64,000 nucleotides of DNA from NCBI GenBank assembly GCA_046331225.1, contig JAXLRF010000008.1:62001-126000 (forward strand). The letters run 5' to 3'. A program made the translations under genes and the position numbers. Source of the stretch: VFMC01 sp046331225 (GTDB lineage: Bacteria; Actinomycetota; Acidimicrobiia; Acidimicrobiales; Ilumatobacteraceae). The notes under the pieces are model-generated. The model was not told the origin of the DNA and did not search any database. It worked only from the letters and a program-made list of their open reading frames with translations. Positions 1-7,980 of the stretch are shown in pieces; position 1 is the stretch's first letter, and every line of letters begins with the position of its first letter.

Positions 1-341
1 GCATGCCGGCCGACGCCGTGTCGCGTGCGCTCGAGGGCCGACGCGGTGCGGTGCTCGAAGTGTTCGGCGACCTCAACGTGCCGATGGCGCTGTGGGGCCC
101 GATCCACGAGGCCTGGAAGGCCGGCACCCTGGTGGTGCTGGCCTCGCGACCCTTCACCGCCACGTCCCGCAGCGAGGGGCTCGACCTGCTCGGCGCGATC
201 GGGGCCGGCGGGCTCGGCGCGCAGAAGGCGCGCCTCGCCGCGATGGCGGCCCTCGGCACGCACGCCACGCGGGACGAGGCCATCGCCTTCGTCCACCAGC
301 ACCGCCTGATCCGCCCGCCTCACGAACGGAGCTCGACATGA
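1..341 (+). CDS. L-asparaginase-like protein, C-terminal part (5' end outside window)
   Basis: Reading frame open from the window edge; only about 112 C-terminal residues are visible. They read as the small C-terminal domain of the asparaginase/glutaminase family: a GAVLEVFG strand, NVP turn, a helix, VVLASRPF (compare VVRSSRVP in bacterial asparaginases) and GLGAQKARLAAMAAL (compare LNPQKARVLLQLAL). The catalytic threonines of this family lie in the missing N-terminal part, so activity cannot be judged. The stop overlaps the next start by 4 bases (ATGA at 338), so it is the first visible gene of the translationally coupled peptide/amino-acid operon. Deamidation or amide hydrolysis of a small substrate would fit the neighbours. 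Assignment rests on pattern recognition only. Confidence 0.6.
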   Translation, partial: MPADAVSRALEGRRGAVLEVFGDLNVPMALWGPIHEAWKAGTLVVLASRPFTATSRSEGLDLLGAIGAGGLGAQKARLAAMAALGTHATRDEAIAFVHQHRLIRPPHERSST

Positions 342-1465
342 GCGACACCGCCGCACCACCAGCCTTCGCCGCTGCCCTCCAACGGGTGGTCGAGGCCGAG
401 CACTCGATCGGTGACGAGCCGTGCATCCTGCGTGTCGAGGTGCCCGCGCTCGGGCTCGTCAGCAAGCACGCCGCCGGCACCCTGCAGCGCCGCGCCGACG
501 GTGTCGAACCCGTGCCGGTCACGCCCGACAGCCCGTTCCGCGTCGCGAGCGTCACCAAACCGTTCACGTCGGTGGTGGTCGCACAGCTCGTCGCCGAGGG
601 GAAGCTGTCGTTCGACGACCGCCTCGCCGATCTGCTGCCCGAGAGCCACCTCGACCTCGTGCCACGGATGCACGTGCTCGACGGAGTGTCCTACGGCGAG
701 CGGATCACGATGCGTCAGGCGCTCACCCACGCGAGCGGCCTGTTCGACTACGCGATGAGCCCGTCGTACGGCAAGGCGCTGTTCCTCGACCCGTCGCACG
801 TGTGGACCCCGCGCGAGATGGTCGAGGGCGCGATCGCGTGGGGGACGCCGCACTTCCCGCCCGGCGAGGGCTACGGCTACGCGTACGCCGACACCGGGTA
901 CGTGCTCGCCGGCGTGATCATCGAGGCGCTCGACGGGCGAGCGCTCTGGGAGAGCTACCGCGCCCGCATCCTCGACCCGCTCGGCATGACCGGCACCTAC
1001 CTCGAGGGCTTCGAGCCGCATCGCGGGCCGGCGATCAGCCACGCACACGAGGGCGAGTTCGACGTGATGCCGATCCACGGCAGCTCCGACTGGGCAGGTG
1101 GGGGACTGGTGTCGACCGTCGACGAACTCGCCGTGTTCGCGCAGGCACTCGTCGACGGGCGGGCCGTCGGCGAACCGCAGCTCGGCGAGCTGTTGCACTG
1201 GCAGTTCCGCACGCTCGACCCCGCGCTGCACTCGCCCGGCTACCTCGGCTACGGCATGGGTGTCGAGGCGCGCGACCTCGGCGGGCACGTGTTCCGGGGG
1301 CACCGCGGGCACTGGGGTGTGCTGATGCACCGCGATCCGGTCAGCGGCATCACCATCACCGGCACGATCAACCAGTCGTCGCGACGGCCCGACGCGCTGG
1401 CCGACGGCGCGGTGGCGGCCATCACCGAACATCTGCCCGCGTCGGTCTGGGAGGCGCAGGCGTGA
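338..1465 (+). CDS. S12-family serine hydrolase (beta-lactamase/D-peptidase fold), copy 1
   Basis: 375 aa. The penicillin-recognising serine hydrolase motifs are present: SVTK (nucleophile Ser71, Lys74), YAD at Tyr184 replacing the usual YxN, and GHRGHWG near the C-terminus in the place of the HxG/KTG motif. Families with these motifs include D-Ala-D-Ala carboxypeptidases, D-aminopeptidases, D-amino-acid amidases and esterases; sequence alone does not settle the substrate. No signal peptide is visible, so it probably acts in the cytoplasm. The ATG overlaps the preceding stop (ATGA) with ACGGAG upstream; the long in-frame extension further upstream lies inside the asparaginase-like gene and is ignored. 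Its position beside an N-acyl racemase and an M20 deacylase suggests cleavage of imported peptides or amides with D-residues (inference). Confidence 0.85.
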   Translation: MSDTAAPPAFAAALQRVVEAEHSIGDEPCILRVEVPALGLVSKHAAGTLQRRADGVEPVPVTPDSPFRVASVTKPFTSVVVAQLVAEGKLSFDDRLADLLPESHLDLVPRMHVLDGVSYGERITMRQALTHASGLFDYAMSPSYGKALFLDPSHVWTPREMVEGAIAWGTPHFPPGEGYGYAYADTGYVLAGVIIEALDGRALWESYRARILDPLGMTGTYLEGFEPHRGPAISHAHEGEFDVMPIHGSSDWAGGGLVSTVDELAVFAQALVDGRAVGEPQLGELLHWQFRTLDPALHSPGYLGYGMGVEARDLGGHVFRGHRGHWGVLMHRDPVSGITITGTINQSSRRPDALADGAVAAITEHLPASVWEAQA

Positions 1466-2868
1466 GCGCCGACGAGCGACGCAGCCGGATCGAGCACGGC
1501 ATCTCGCCCGTGCTACGGATCGCGAACCGTCCGGCCGACCGCTTCACGCTGGCCGAGCGGATGGCGCGCTATCAGGTGCCCGGGTGCTCGATCGCCGCGA
1601 TCGACGACGGCGAGATCAGCTGGGCGGGCGGCTACGGCGTGGCTCGCGCCGGCGGTGCGCCCGTGCACGCCACCACGCTGTTCCAGGCGGCGTCGATCTC
1701 GAAGGCCGTCGCCGCGGTCGGTGTGCTGGTGCTCGTCGAGTGGGGCGAGATCGACCTCGACGAGCCCGTGAACGATCGGCTGCGTTCGTGGCGGCTGCCC
1801 GACAGCCCCCACACCGCCGACACCCCGGTCACGGTGCGTCGCCTGCTCAGCCACACCGCGGGCACCACCGTGCCCGGGTTCCCCGGCTACGCCGAGGGCG
1901 CGGCGCTGCCGACCGTCGCCCAGGTGCTGAGCGGTCAGGCGCCCGCCAACACGCCGGCGGTCGAGTCGTTCACCCCGCCGGGCACCGTCACCCAGTACTC
2001 GGGCGGTGGCACCACCATCGTGCAGTTGCTCGTCAGCGAACTCACCGGCCGCACGTTCCCCGAGCTGATGGCCGAGCTGGTGCTGCGCCCGTTCGGCATG
2101 GTCGACAGCGCGTACGAGCAGCCGATCTCGGCCGCCCGTCGCCGTCATGCCGCGACCGGTCACGACGCAGCCGGTCGGCCCGTGGCCGGCGACCACCACA
2201 CCTATCCCGAGCTGCAGGCGGCCGGACTGTGGACCACCGCGGTCGACCTCGCCCGGTGGCTGATCGGGGTGCAGGAGGTGCTGCGTGGCGATCGCACCGG
2301 ACCGATCTCGCGCGAGACGGCCGAGGCGATGCTCGTGCCGCACGGCAGCGGTGCGTTCGGTCTCGGCCCGGAGCTCGGCGGCGAGGGCGAGCTGCGCCGG
2401 TTCGGGCACAGCGGCAGCAACGAGGGATTCCGCACACAGATGGACGCGCTCGTGTCGAAGCCCGTCGGCGGCGTGGTGCTCACCAACGCCGAGGGTGGCA
2501 CCACGTTGTGCGCCGAGGTACGCCGGGCGTTCGCCGACGAGTACGGCTGGGGCCCGATCGGTGGTCCGGCGATCGAGCTGGCCGACGTCGACCCGGCGGT
2601 GCTGGCGAGCTACGCCGGGTTCTACGAGGGCCCGTTCGGGCGGCCGATGAAGCTGATCGCCGACGGCGACGAGCTCTACAGCCCGGCGCCCTACGGTCGG
2701 CGGCGGATGCTGCCGCTCGGCGCCACCACCTTCCTCGACGAGGAGACCGGCGCGACGCTCGAGGTCGAGACCGGCGATGCAGGTGTGTCGCGCATCGCCG
2801 TGCTCGTCGACGGCGCCGAGCTGATGGCGTTCACCCCCGCAGCGAACCCCTCGAAGGAGCATTCGTGA
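1462..2868 (+). CDS. S12-family serine hydrolase, copy 2
   Basis: 468 aa, longer than copy 1 because of an extra C-terminal beta-rich domain (about residues 365-468, ending near ELMAFTPAAN). Motifs: SISK (Ser78, Lys81), YSGGG (Tyr179) and GHSGSNEGF as the third motif. It resembles the minus-strand protein at 10758-12173 in length, the YSGGG box and the H-x-G-SN-GF box more than it resembles copy 1, so those two are probably paralogs. GTG start overlaps the previous stop (GTGA). No secretion signal is seen. A D-aminopeptidase or D-esterase-like role on small imported peptides fits the operon but is inferred. Confidence 0.85.
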   Translation: MSADERRSRIEHGISPVLRIANRPADRFTLAERMARYQVPGCSIAAIDDGEISWAGGYGVARAGGAPVHATTLFQAASISKAVAAVGVLVLVEWGEIDLDEPVNDRLRSWRLPDSPHTADTPVTVRRLLSHTAGTTVPGFPGYAEGAALPTVAQVLSGQAPANTPAVESFTPPGTVTQYSGGGTTIVQLLVSELTGRTFPELMAELVLRPFGMVDSAYEQPISAARRRHAATGHDAAGRPVAGDHHTYPELQAAGLWTTAVDLARWLIGVQEVLRGDRTGPISRETAEAMLVPHGSGAFGLGPELGGEGELRRFGHSGSNEGFRTQMDALVSKPVGGVVLTNAEGGTTLCAEVRRAFADEYGWGPIGGPAIELADVDPAVLASYAGFYEGPFGRPMKLIADGDELYSPAPYGRRRMLPLGATTFLDEETGATLEVETGDAGVSRIAVLVDGAELMAFTPAANPSKEHS

Positions 2869-4271
2869 CCGTGTCGTTCGTCGACCAGGCCTGGGCCGCC
2901 GCCGTGCCCACGATGATGGACTACGTGGCGATCCCGGCGCGCTCGCCGATGTTCGACCCCGACTGGGAGGTGCACGGGCAGCTCGCTCGCGCCGCGCACC
3001 TGCTGCGCGACTGGGCGGTGGCGCAGGGCATCGACGGCGCGTCGGTCGAGCTGATCGAGCCCGCAGGCCTCACCCCGGTGCTGCTGGTCGAGATCCCCGC
3101 CACCGACGTGTCGCTCGCCGATCGCACGGTGGTGATGTACGGGCACCTCGACAAGCAGCCCGAGATGCTGCCGTGGTCGGAAGGGCTCGGCCCGTGGACC
3201 CCGGTGCTGCGCGGCGAGCGTCTGTACGGGCGTGGCGGCGCCGACGACGGCTACTCGATCGTCGCCGCGCTGATCGCCGTGCAGGCCGTTCGCGAGGCAG
3301 GCGGCCGTCACGCCCGCGTCGTCGTGCTCATCGAGGCCAGCGAAGAGAGCTCGAGCGTGCACCTGCAGGAGCACCTCACCACCCTGTTGCCCCGCTTCGG
3401 CAACGCCGAGCTGGTGATCGCACTCGACTCGTTCTGCGAGAGCTACGACCGGCTGTGGACCACCACGTCGACCCGCGGTGTCGCCGGTGGGGTGCTCGAG
3501 ATCGAGGTGTGCCTCGACGACCCGCACAGCGGCCGGGCGAGCGGTGTGCTGCCGTCGTCGTTCCGGATCGTGCGCCAGCTGCTCGACCGGATCGAGGACT
3601 CGGCCACCGGTGACGTGCTGGTGCGCGCCGCCAACGTCGAGATCCCCGGCTACCGGCTCGACGAGGCGGCGATCGCTGCGGCATCGTTCCCGGCGCTGTC
3701 CACCTCGTTCCGGCCGCTCCCGGGCGTGCGCTCGATGCGGGCCGACGCCACCGACGAGCTGGTCGCCGAGACCTGGAAGCCGGCGCTCGAGGTGATCGGC
3801 GTCGAAGGGCTGCCGCCGGTGGCAGACGCCGGCAACGTGTTCCGCTCGCGCCTCGCCGTCAAGCTGTCGCTGCGCGTGCCGCCGACCGCCGACGTGTGGG
3901 CCGTGGGCGACGAGCTGAAGGCGGTCCTCGAGGCCGACCCGCCCTACGGCGCGCGCGTGACGCTTCGCGACGGTGCGCGTGGGCCCGGATGGGCGGCACC
4001 CGAGTTCGCCCCGTGGCTGGCGCGCGTCACCGCCGACGCGAGCGTCCGCCACTTCGGAGCACCGGTCGCCTCGTGCGGTGTGGGTGGAACGATCCCGTTC
4101 ATGGGCATGCTCGGCGAGCCGTTCCCCGACGCGCAGTTCCTGCTCGTCGGCGTCCTCGGTCCGGGCTCGAACGCGCACGGTCCCGACGAGTTCCTCGACC
4201 TGCCGACCGCACGCCGCGTCACCGCCTGTGTGGCCGACGTGGTGCGGGCGCACGCGGAGCGCGACGCATGA
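2865..4271 (+). CDS. M20-family metallohydrolase (peptidase/N-acyl-amino-acid deacylase)
   Basis: 468 aa. Di-zinc M20 ligands are visible: YGHLDKQP (His94, Asp96), RGGADDGY (bridging Asp near 127/128), EASEES (catalytic and metal Glu at 160/161), ALDS (Asp near 189) and GSNAHGPDEF (last His near 453). The family hydrolyses peptide or N-acyl bonds, usually with L-stereospecificity. Beside a GNAT acyltransferase and an N-acylamino-acid racemase it occupies the place of the L-desuccinylase/deacylase that completes the D- to L-amino-acid conversion route. The size also fits CNDP/PepV-like dipeptidases, so a dipeptidase is the main alternative. GTG start overlaps the upstream stop. Confidence 0.88.
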   Translation: MTVSFVDQAWAAAVPTMMDYVAIPARSPMFDPDWEVHGQLARAAHLLRDWAVAQGIDGASVELIEPAGLTPVLLVEIPATDVSLADRTVVMYGHLDKQPEMLPWSEGLGPWTPVLRGERLYGRGGADDGYSIVAALIAVQAVREAGGRHARVVVLIEASEESSSVHLQEHLTTLLPRFGNAELVIALDSFCESYDRLWTTTSTRGVAGGVLEIEVCLDDPHSGRASGVLPSSFRIVRQLLDRIEDSATGDVLVRAANVEIPGYRLDEAAIAAASFPALSTSFRPLPGVRSMRADATDELVAETWKPALEVIGVEGLPPVADAGNVFRSRLAVKLSLRVPPTADVWAVGDELKAVLEADPPYGARVTLRDGARGPGWAAPEFAPWLARVTADASVRHFGAPVASCGVGGTIPFMGMLGEPFPDAQFLLVGVLGPGSNAHGPDEFLDLPTARRVTACVADVVRAHAERDA

Positions 4272-5053
4272 CCGCCCATCACGTCAACGCCGACGTCGCT
4301 GCCGTCGAGGCAGCGGGCGCTGCTGCGCGGTCGAGCGTCGTGATCGACGAGGTGTCCGAGCCCGACCAGCTCGACCTGCTGCGATCGGCGATGCACGACA
4401 TCTGGGGACCCGACGTGGTGGCCCCCCGCAACCTGCTGCGCGGCATGGCGCTCGGCGGAGCGTGCCTGTTGGTCGCACACCACTCGGATCGGGCCACGCA
4501 CGGCGATCACCCGGTGGGGTTCGCGCTCGGGTTCCTCGGCTGGGAGGGCGGGGTTCACCTGCACTCGCACCAGGTCGGGGTCATCCACGAGATGCGGTCG
4601 GCCGGTGTCGGTTTCGCGCTCAAGCTCGCGCAGCGAGCACAGGCGTTGCGCCACGGTGTCACCGAGATGCGCTGGACGTACGACCCGATGCTGTTCGCCA
4701 ACGCACGCTTCAACCTCGTGCGGTTGGGGGCGCGGCCCACCGCGTTCCACCCGCACTGCTACGGCGACCGACGCGACGCGTTCAACACGGGCGACCGCAC
4801 CGACCGGCTCGAGGTGAGCTGGCGGCTCGACGCACCCGTCGGTGGCGTGGCCACCGTGGCCGGCGACGACGACGCGCAGCTCGAACTGCCGACCGACTTC
4901 CACGCGCTGCGCCAGTCCGATGCTGAGCGGGCCGGCCGGTGGCGTGCGCAGGTTGCCGACGCGCTGCAGACGGCGCTCGCAGCCGGGCATCCGGTGATGA
5001 TGGGCGAGCGCGGCTACGTGGTGCTGGGTGCGCACGCACGAGGTGTGCGGTGA
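4268..5053 (+). CDS. GNAT-family N-acyltransferase (COG3375 type)
   Basis: 261 aa. The sequence follows the COG3375 predicted GNAT proteins: an IWGPDVVAPRNLL segment, VGFALGFLG, then HLHSHQVGVIHEMRSAGVG, which aligns with the acyl-CoA-binding strand-loop-helix of GNATs (the Q/RxxGxG/A loop is degenerate: RSAGVG), then WTYDPM, NARFNLVRLGA and CYG. In organisms with the N-succinylamino-acid racemase pathway such a GNAT protein transfers the succinyl (or other acyl) group to D-amino acids. Overlaps by 4 bases on both sides (ATGA with the M20 gene, GTGA with the racemase gene), so equal translation of the three is expected. The acyl donor and the amino-acid range are unknown. Confidence 0.8.
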   Translation: MTAHHVNADVAAVEAAGAAARSSVVIDEVSEPDQLDLLRSAMHDIWGPDVVAPRNLLRGMALGGACLLVAHHSDRATHGDHPVGFALGFLGWEGGVHLHSHQVGVIHEMRSAGVGFALKLAQRAQALRHGVTEMRWTYDPMLFANARFNLVRLGARPTAFHPHCYGDRRDAFNTGDRTDRLEVSWRLDAPVGGVATVAGDDDAQLELPTDFHALRQSDAERAGRWRAQVADALQTALAAGHPVMMGERGYVVLGAHARGVR

Positions 5054-6177
5054 GGATCGAACGGGTCGAGCTCGTGCGCGTGGCGATGCCGCTGGTGCGG
5101 CCGTTCCGCACGTCGTTCGGGGTCCAGCACGCACGCGACGTGCTGCTGGTGCACGTGGTCGGCGATCAGGGCGAGGGCTGGGGCGAGAGCGCCGCGCACG
5201 CCGAGCCGTTCTACAACGAGGAGTTCACCGAGTCGGCCGCGCTGGTGCTGGAACGGTGGTTGATCCCGGCCGTCCTCGACGGCGAGATCACCGGTCGCGA
5301 GGTCGGTCCTCGCACCGCGCAGGTGAAGGGGTATCGGGCGGCCAAGGCGGGGCTCGAGATGGCCGTCCTCGACGCCGAGCTGCGAGCCGCCGGCACGTCG
5401 CTGGCGTCGCACCTCGGTGGCACCCGTGCCGCGGTCGACGTCGGCGTGTCGGTGGGTATCGCCCCCACGGTCGGCGAGCTCGTCGAGCAGGTGGGCGGGT
5501 ACGTCGACGACGGCTACCGGCGCGTGAAGCTGAAGGTGATGCCTGGCTGGGACGTCGAACCGCTGCGCGCCGTGCGTGCGCAGCACCCCGACCTGGCGCT
5601 GCAGGTGGATGCCAACGCCGGCTACGCGGCCGAGCACGCCGACCTGATCGCGTCGTTCGACGAGTTCGGGTTGCTGATGATCGAGCAGCCGTTCGCGCCC
5701 GAGGAACTGCAGCTGCACGCGCAGCTGGCGGCACGGATCGACACGCCGATCTGCCTCGACGAGTCGATCCTGTCGACCGCGCACACGGTCACGGCGCTCG
5801 ATCTCGGTGCGTGCACGATCGTCAACATCAAGGTCGGCCGGGTCGGCGGTCTGCTCGAGGCCAGGCGGATCCACGACCTGTGCCTCGAGCGCGGGGTGCC
5901 CGTGTGGTGCGGCGGGATGCTCGAGACCGGCATCGGGCGCGCAGCCAACGTGGCGCTCGCGTCACTGCCGAACTTCACGTTCCCGGCCGACCTGTCCGCG
6001 AGCGACCGGTACTGGCGGCGCGACCTCACCGAGCCGTTCGTGCTCGAGGGCTCGCAGCTCCGCGTGCCGACCGGGCCCGGGCTCGGGATCACGGTCGACA
6101 CCGAGGCGCTCGCCGAGCTCGGTGCCGTGGTGCGTCCGGTCGAGTCGGACCCGTCGGTCCTCGGGGGCCAGGCATGA
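5050..6177 (+). CDS. menC: Enolase-superfamily o-succinylbenzoate synthase / N-acylamino-acid racemase
   Basis: 375 aa, the length of the NSAR/OSBS subfamily (shorter dedicated MenC proteins are nearer 320 aa). Enolase-superfamily residues are in place: KLK (catalytic Lys162), DANAG (metal Asp187), MIEQP (Glu212), LDES (Asp237) and NIKVGRVGG (second catalytic Lys261). Both acid/base lysines are intact, as required for 1,1-proton transfer (racemisation) and for syn-dehydration to o-succinylbenzoate. The operon partners (GNAT acyltransferase, M20 hydrolase) point to N-acyl-amino-acid racemisation. The menaquinone genes at 57-63 kb include no menC, so this protein may also supply OSBS activity. 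GTG start within GTGA. The gene symbol is for the family; the function may be dual. Confidence 0.85.
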   Translation: MRIERVELVRVAMPLVRPFRTSFGVQHARDVLLVHVVGDQGEGWGESAAHAEPFYNEEFTESAALVLERWLIPAVLDGEITGREVGPRTAQVKGYRAAKAGLEMAVLDAELRAAGTSLASHLGGTRAAVDVGVSVGIAPTVGELVEQVGGYVDDGYRRVKLKVMPGWDVEPLRAVRAQHPDLALQVDANAGYAAEHADLIASFDEFGLLMIEQPFAPEELQLHAQLAARIDTPICLDESILSTAHTVTALDLGACTIVNIKVGRVGGLLEARRIHDLCLERGVPVWCGGMLETGIGRAANVALASLPNFTFPADLSASDRYWRRDLTEPFVLEGSQLRVPTGPGLGITVDTEALAELGAVVRPVESDPSVLGGQA

Positions 6178-6232
6178 GCCTCGGTATCATCGGACCCGAC
6201 GCGCCGGGCGGTGCGCGAAGCCAGGAGACGTC

Positions 6233-6958
6233 ATGACCTCATCCAGTCCGGCACGCAAACGTGGTGCGCGCGCCGAGGTGCCGATCACGGCCGAGGCGAT
6301 CGTCGACGCGGCATTTCGCATGATCGACGAGCGCGGAGCCGAGAGCTTCTCGATGCGCTCGGTCGCCAACGAGCTCGGGGTGTTCCCGGCGACGCTGTAC
6401 TGGCACGTGGGCGATCGCGCACAGCTGCTCGGACTGGTCGAACTTCGGTGGTCCGAGGGCATCGAGGTGCCCGACGTCGACGACTGGCGCGAGTGGATGC
6501 TGCAGCTGGCCCGCAGCTATCGCGCCCACGCCCGCAGGCACCCGAACGTGGCACGGCTGGTGTCGGTCGAGCGGGCGCGCAACGTCGAGTCGCTGCGGCT
6601 GCCGGATGCGGTCATCGGCAAGCTGGCCGAGCTCGGCCTGGGTGACCAGATCGTGCACGCCTACAACGCGCTGATGGGCGCGGTGCGCGGATTCGTGGTG
6701 CTCGAGCTGTCGATGTTCACCGACCCGCCGCCGCCCGACGAGGCCGACGGTGTCGAGCACGAGATGCGCGGCATCGATCCCGACCGGTTCCCGAACCTGA
6801 CGCAGCACTTCCACCTGTTCGCCGACCGGGCGCTGTCGGTGCGCTGGAGCGAGTCGTCCGAGCACTCGCTCGACGACTCGTTCGAGTACCTGCTCGGTCT
6901 GCTGCTCGACGGCATCGAGCCGAAGATCCACCCGTCCCCCAAGCGCCCCCGCAGGTAG
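6233..6958 (+). CDS. TetR-family transcriptional regulator
   Basis: 241 aa. Residues about 15-65 form a TetR helix-turn-helix domain (ITAEAIVDAAFRMIDERGAESFSMRSVANELGVFPATLYWHVGD) and the C-terminal part has the TetR_C-like ligand-binding helices with a Pro-rich loop (TDPPPPDEAD). ATG at 6233 has AGGAGA at 6223-6228. A 55-base gap separates it from the racemase gene and holds TATCAT at 6185-6190, a possible own -10. It is the only regulator in the peptide block and so the first candidate to bind the palindromes at 10686-10700 and 12198-12212 (inference; no such site was found at its own promoter). Confidence 0.9.
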   Translation: MTSSSPARKRGARAEVPITAEAIVDAAFRMIDERGAESFSMRSVANELGVFPATLYWHVGDRAQLLGLVELRWSEGIEVPDVDDWREWMLQLARSYRAHARRHPNVARLVSVERARNVESLRLPDAVIGKLAELGLGDQIVHAYNALMGAVRGFVVLELSMFTDPPPPDEADGVEHEMRGIDPDRFPNLTQHFHLFADRALSVRWSESSEHSLDDSFEYLLGLLLDGIEPKIHPSPKRPRR

Positions 6959-7005
6959 CCGCGCCTGTTCCGTGTCTGGAGGTGTTGGGTCGCTGATCCC
7001 TGGGG

Positions 7006-7067
7006 TGGTCGTGGACGACCAGTTCTGGGAGCAGATGCTGTGCGTCCGGGTGGCGGATGATCACCCG
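7006..7067. terminator. Inverted repeats between convergent genes (possible bidirectional terminator)
   Basis: Between the convergent TetR and permease genes there is a perfect hairpin TGGTCGT-GG-ACGACCA at 7006-7021 and a second stem CGGGTG/CACCCG at 7047-7052 and 7062-7067. No T-run follows, which is usual in this GC range. The rest of the 134-base gap holds nothing recognisable. Confidence 0.4.
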
Positions 7068-7092
7068 CTGACACGTGCCGCGGAGCGCCCGC

Positions 7093-7980
7093 TCAGATCG
7101 CGCCGAGGTTGCGTCCGTGGCGCTTCTGGATCGAGTCACCGATCAGCGTGAGCGTCAGCACGGTCAGGAACAGCGCACCACCCGGGATCAGCACCGGGTA
7201 CAGGCTCTGGTCGAGCTTCGGCTTGCCGGCGGCGATCATCGCTCCCCATGTGGGCGTCGGCGGCGCGACCGAGAGGTTCAGGTAGGCGAGGCCACCCTCG
7301 GCGACCACGGCCCCGGCGATCGCGACGATCATCATCGACAGCAGGGTCGGGATGACGTTGGGAGCGATCTCGCGGCGCAGCACCCGCGCGTTCGTGGCGC
7401 CGAGCGCACGAGCAGCGGTCACGAACTCTCGGTTCGCGATGGTCAACGTCAGCGCCCGCACGATCCGGATCGTCGGCCCCAGGTAGATCAAAGCGATCGC
7501 GAGCACCACCACCACGAAGCCACGCGAGTCGGTGAACGCCACGATCGACGCGGCGAGCAGCACGGTCGGGAACGCCATCAGCACGTCGGCACCGAAGATC
7601 GAGACGGTGTCGACGCGCTGCTTGAAGTAGCCGGCGGCGAGCCCGATCACCCCGCCGACGACGGCCGACAGCAACACGGCCGCCACACCGACGACGATCG
7701 ACACCCGCGCACCGTAGATCGTGCGCGACAACAGGTCGCGACCCAACTGGTCGGTGCCCAGCCAGTTCTGGCCGGTGGGGATCGACAGCGGGATGCCGGC
7801 ACGGGTGTCGGTCGGGTCGTACAGCGGCAGCCAGTCGGCGAATGCCGCGGCCAGGCACAGCAGCGTCAACCATCCGATCGAGCACCACACGGCGATGCCC
7901 AACCGCTCGGGTTGCAGCACGCCGTCGTCGTGCGGTGCCTCGGCGACCTCGCGGCCGGGCGCCGCGATGGTGGCGGTCAC
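7093..7980 (-). CDS. dppC: Oligopeptide/dipeptide ABC transporter permease (DppC/OppC type)
   Basis: 295 aa. Short N-terminal cytoplasmic tail, a first membrane segment (WCSIGWLTLLCLAAAFADWLPLY), the family motif LGTDQLGRDLLSRTIYGARVS, and further membrane segments flanking the EAA loop (EFVTAARALGATNARVLRREIAPNVIP), which contacts the ATPase. Start is the GTG at 7980, overlapping the dppB-like stop (GTGA). The in-frame region upstream to 8733 is the shadow of the other permease. No ATPase genes (DppD/DppF) follow, so the ATP-binding subunits must be encoded elsewhere. Confidence 0.92.
   Translation of the reverse strand: MTATIAAPGREVAEAPHDDGVLQPERLGIAVWCSIGWLTLLCLAAAFADWLPLYDPTDTRAGIPLSIPTGQNWLGTDQLGRDLLSRTIYGARVSIVVGVAAVLLSAVVGGVIGLAAGYFKQRVDTVSIFGADVLMAFPTVLLAASIVAFTDSRGFVVVVLAIALIYLGPTIRIVRALTLTIANREFVTAARALGATNARVLRREIAPNVIPTLLSMMIVAIAGAVVAEGGLAYLNLSVAPPTPTWGAMIAAGKPKLDQSLYPVLIPGGALFLTVLTLTLIGDSIQKRHGRNLGAI

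Noticed and set aside
2691..4253. Long open frames on the strand opposite real genes (for example 2691-4253 minus, 8903-10711 plus, 13287-15119 minus, 33181-35196 minus)
   Set aside because: They are His/Arg/Val-rich, lack recognisable domains and lie opposite well-supported genes; long antisense frames are expected at this GC content.
6966..7090. Possible transposase remnant (a plus-frame segment reading GVVVDDQFWEQM)
   Set aside because: Too short and without catalytic residues or terminal repeats; could be chance. Only the hairpins in this gap are reported.
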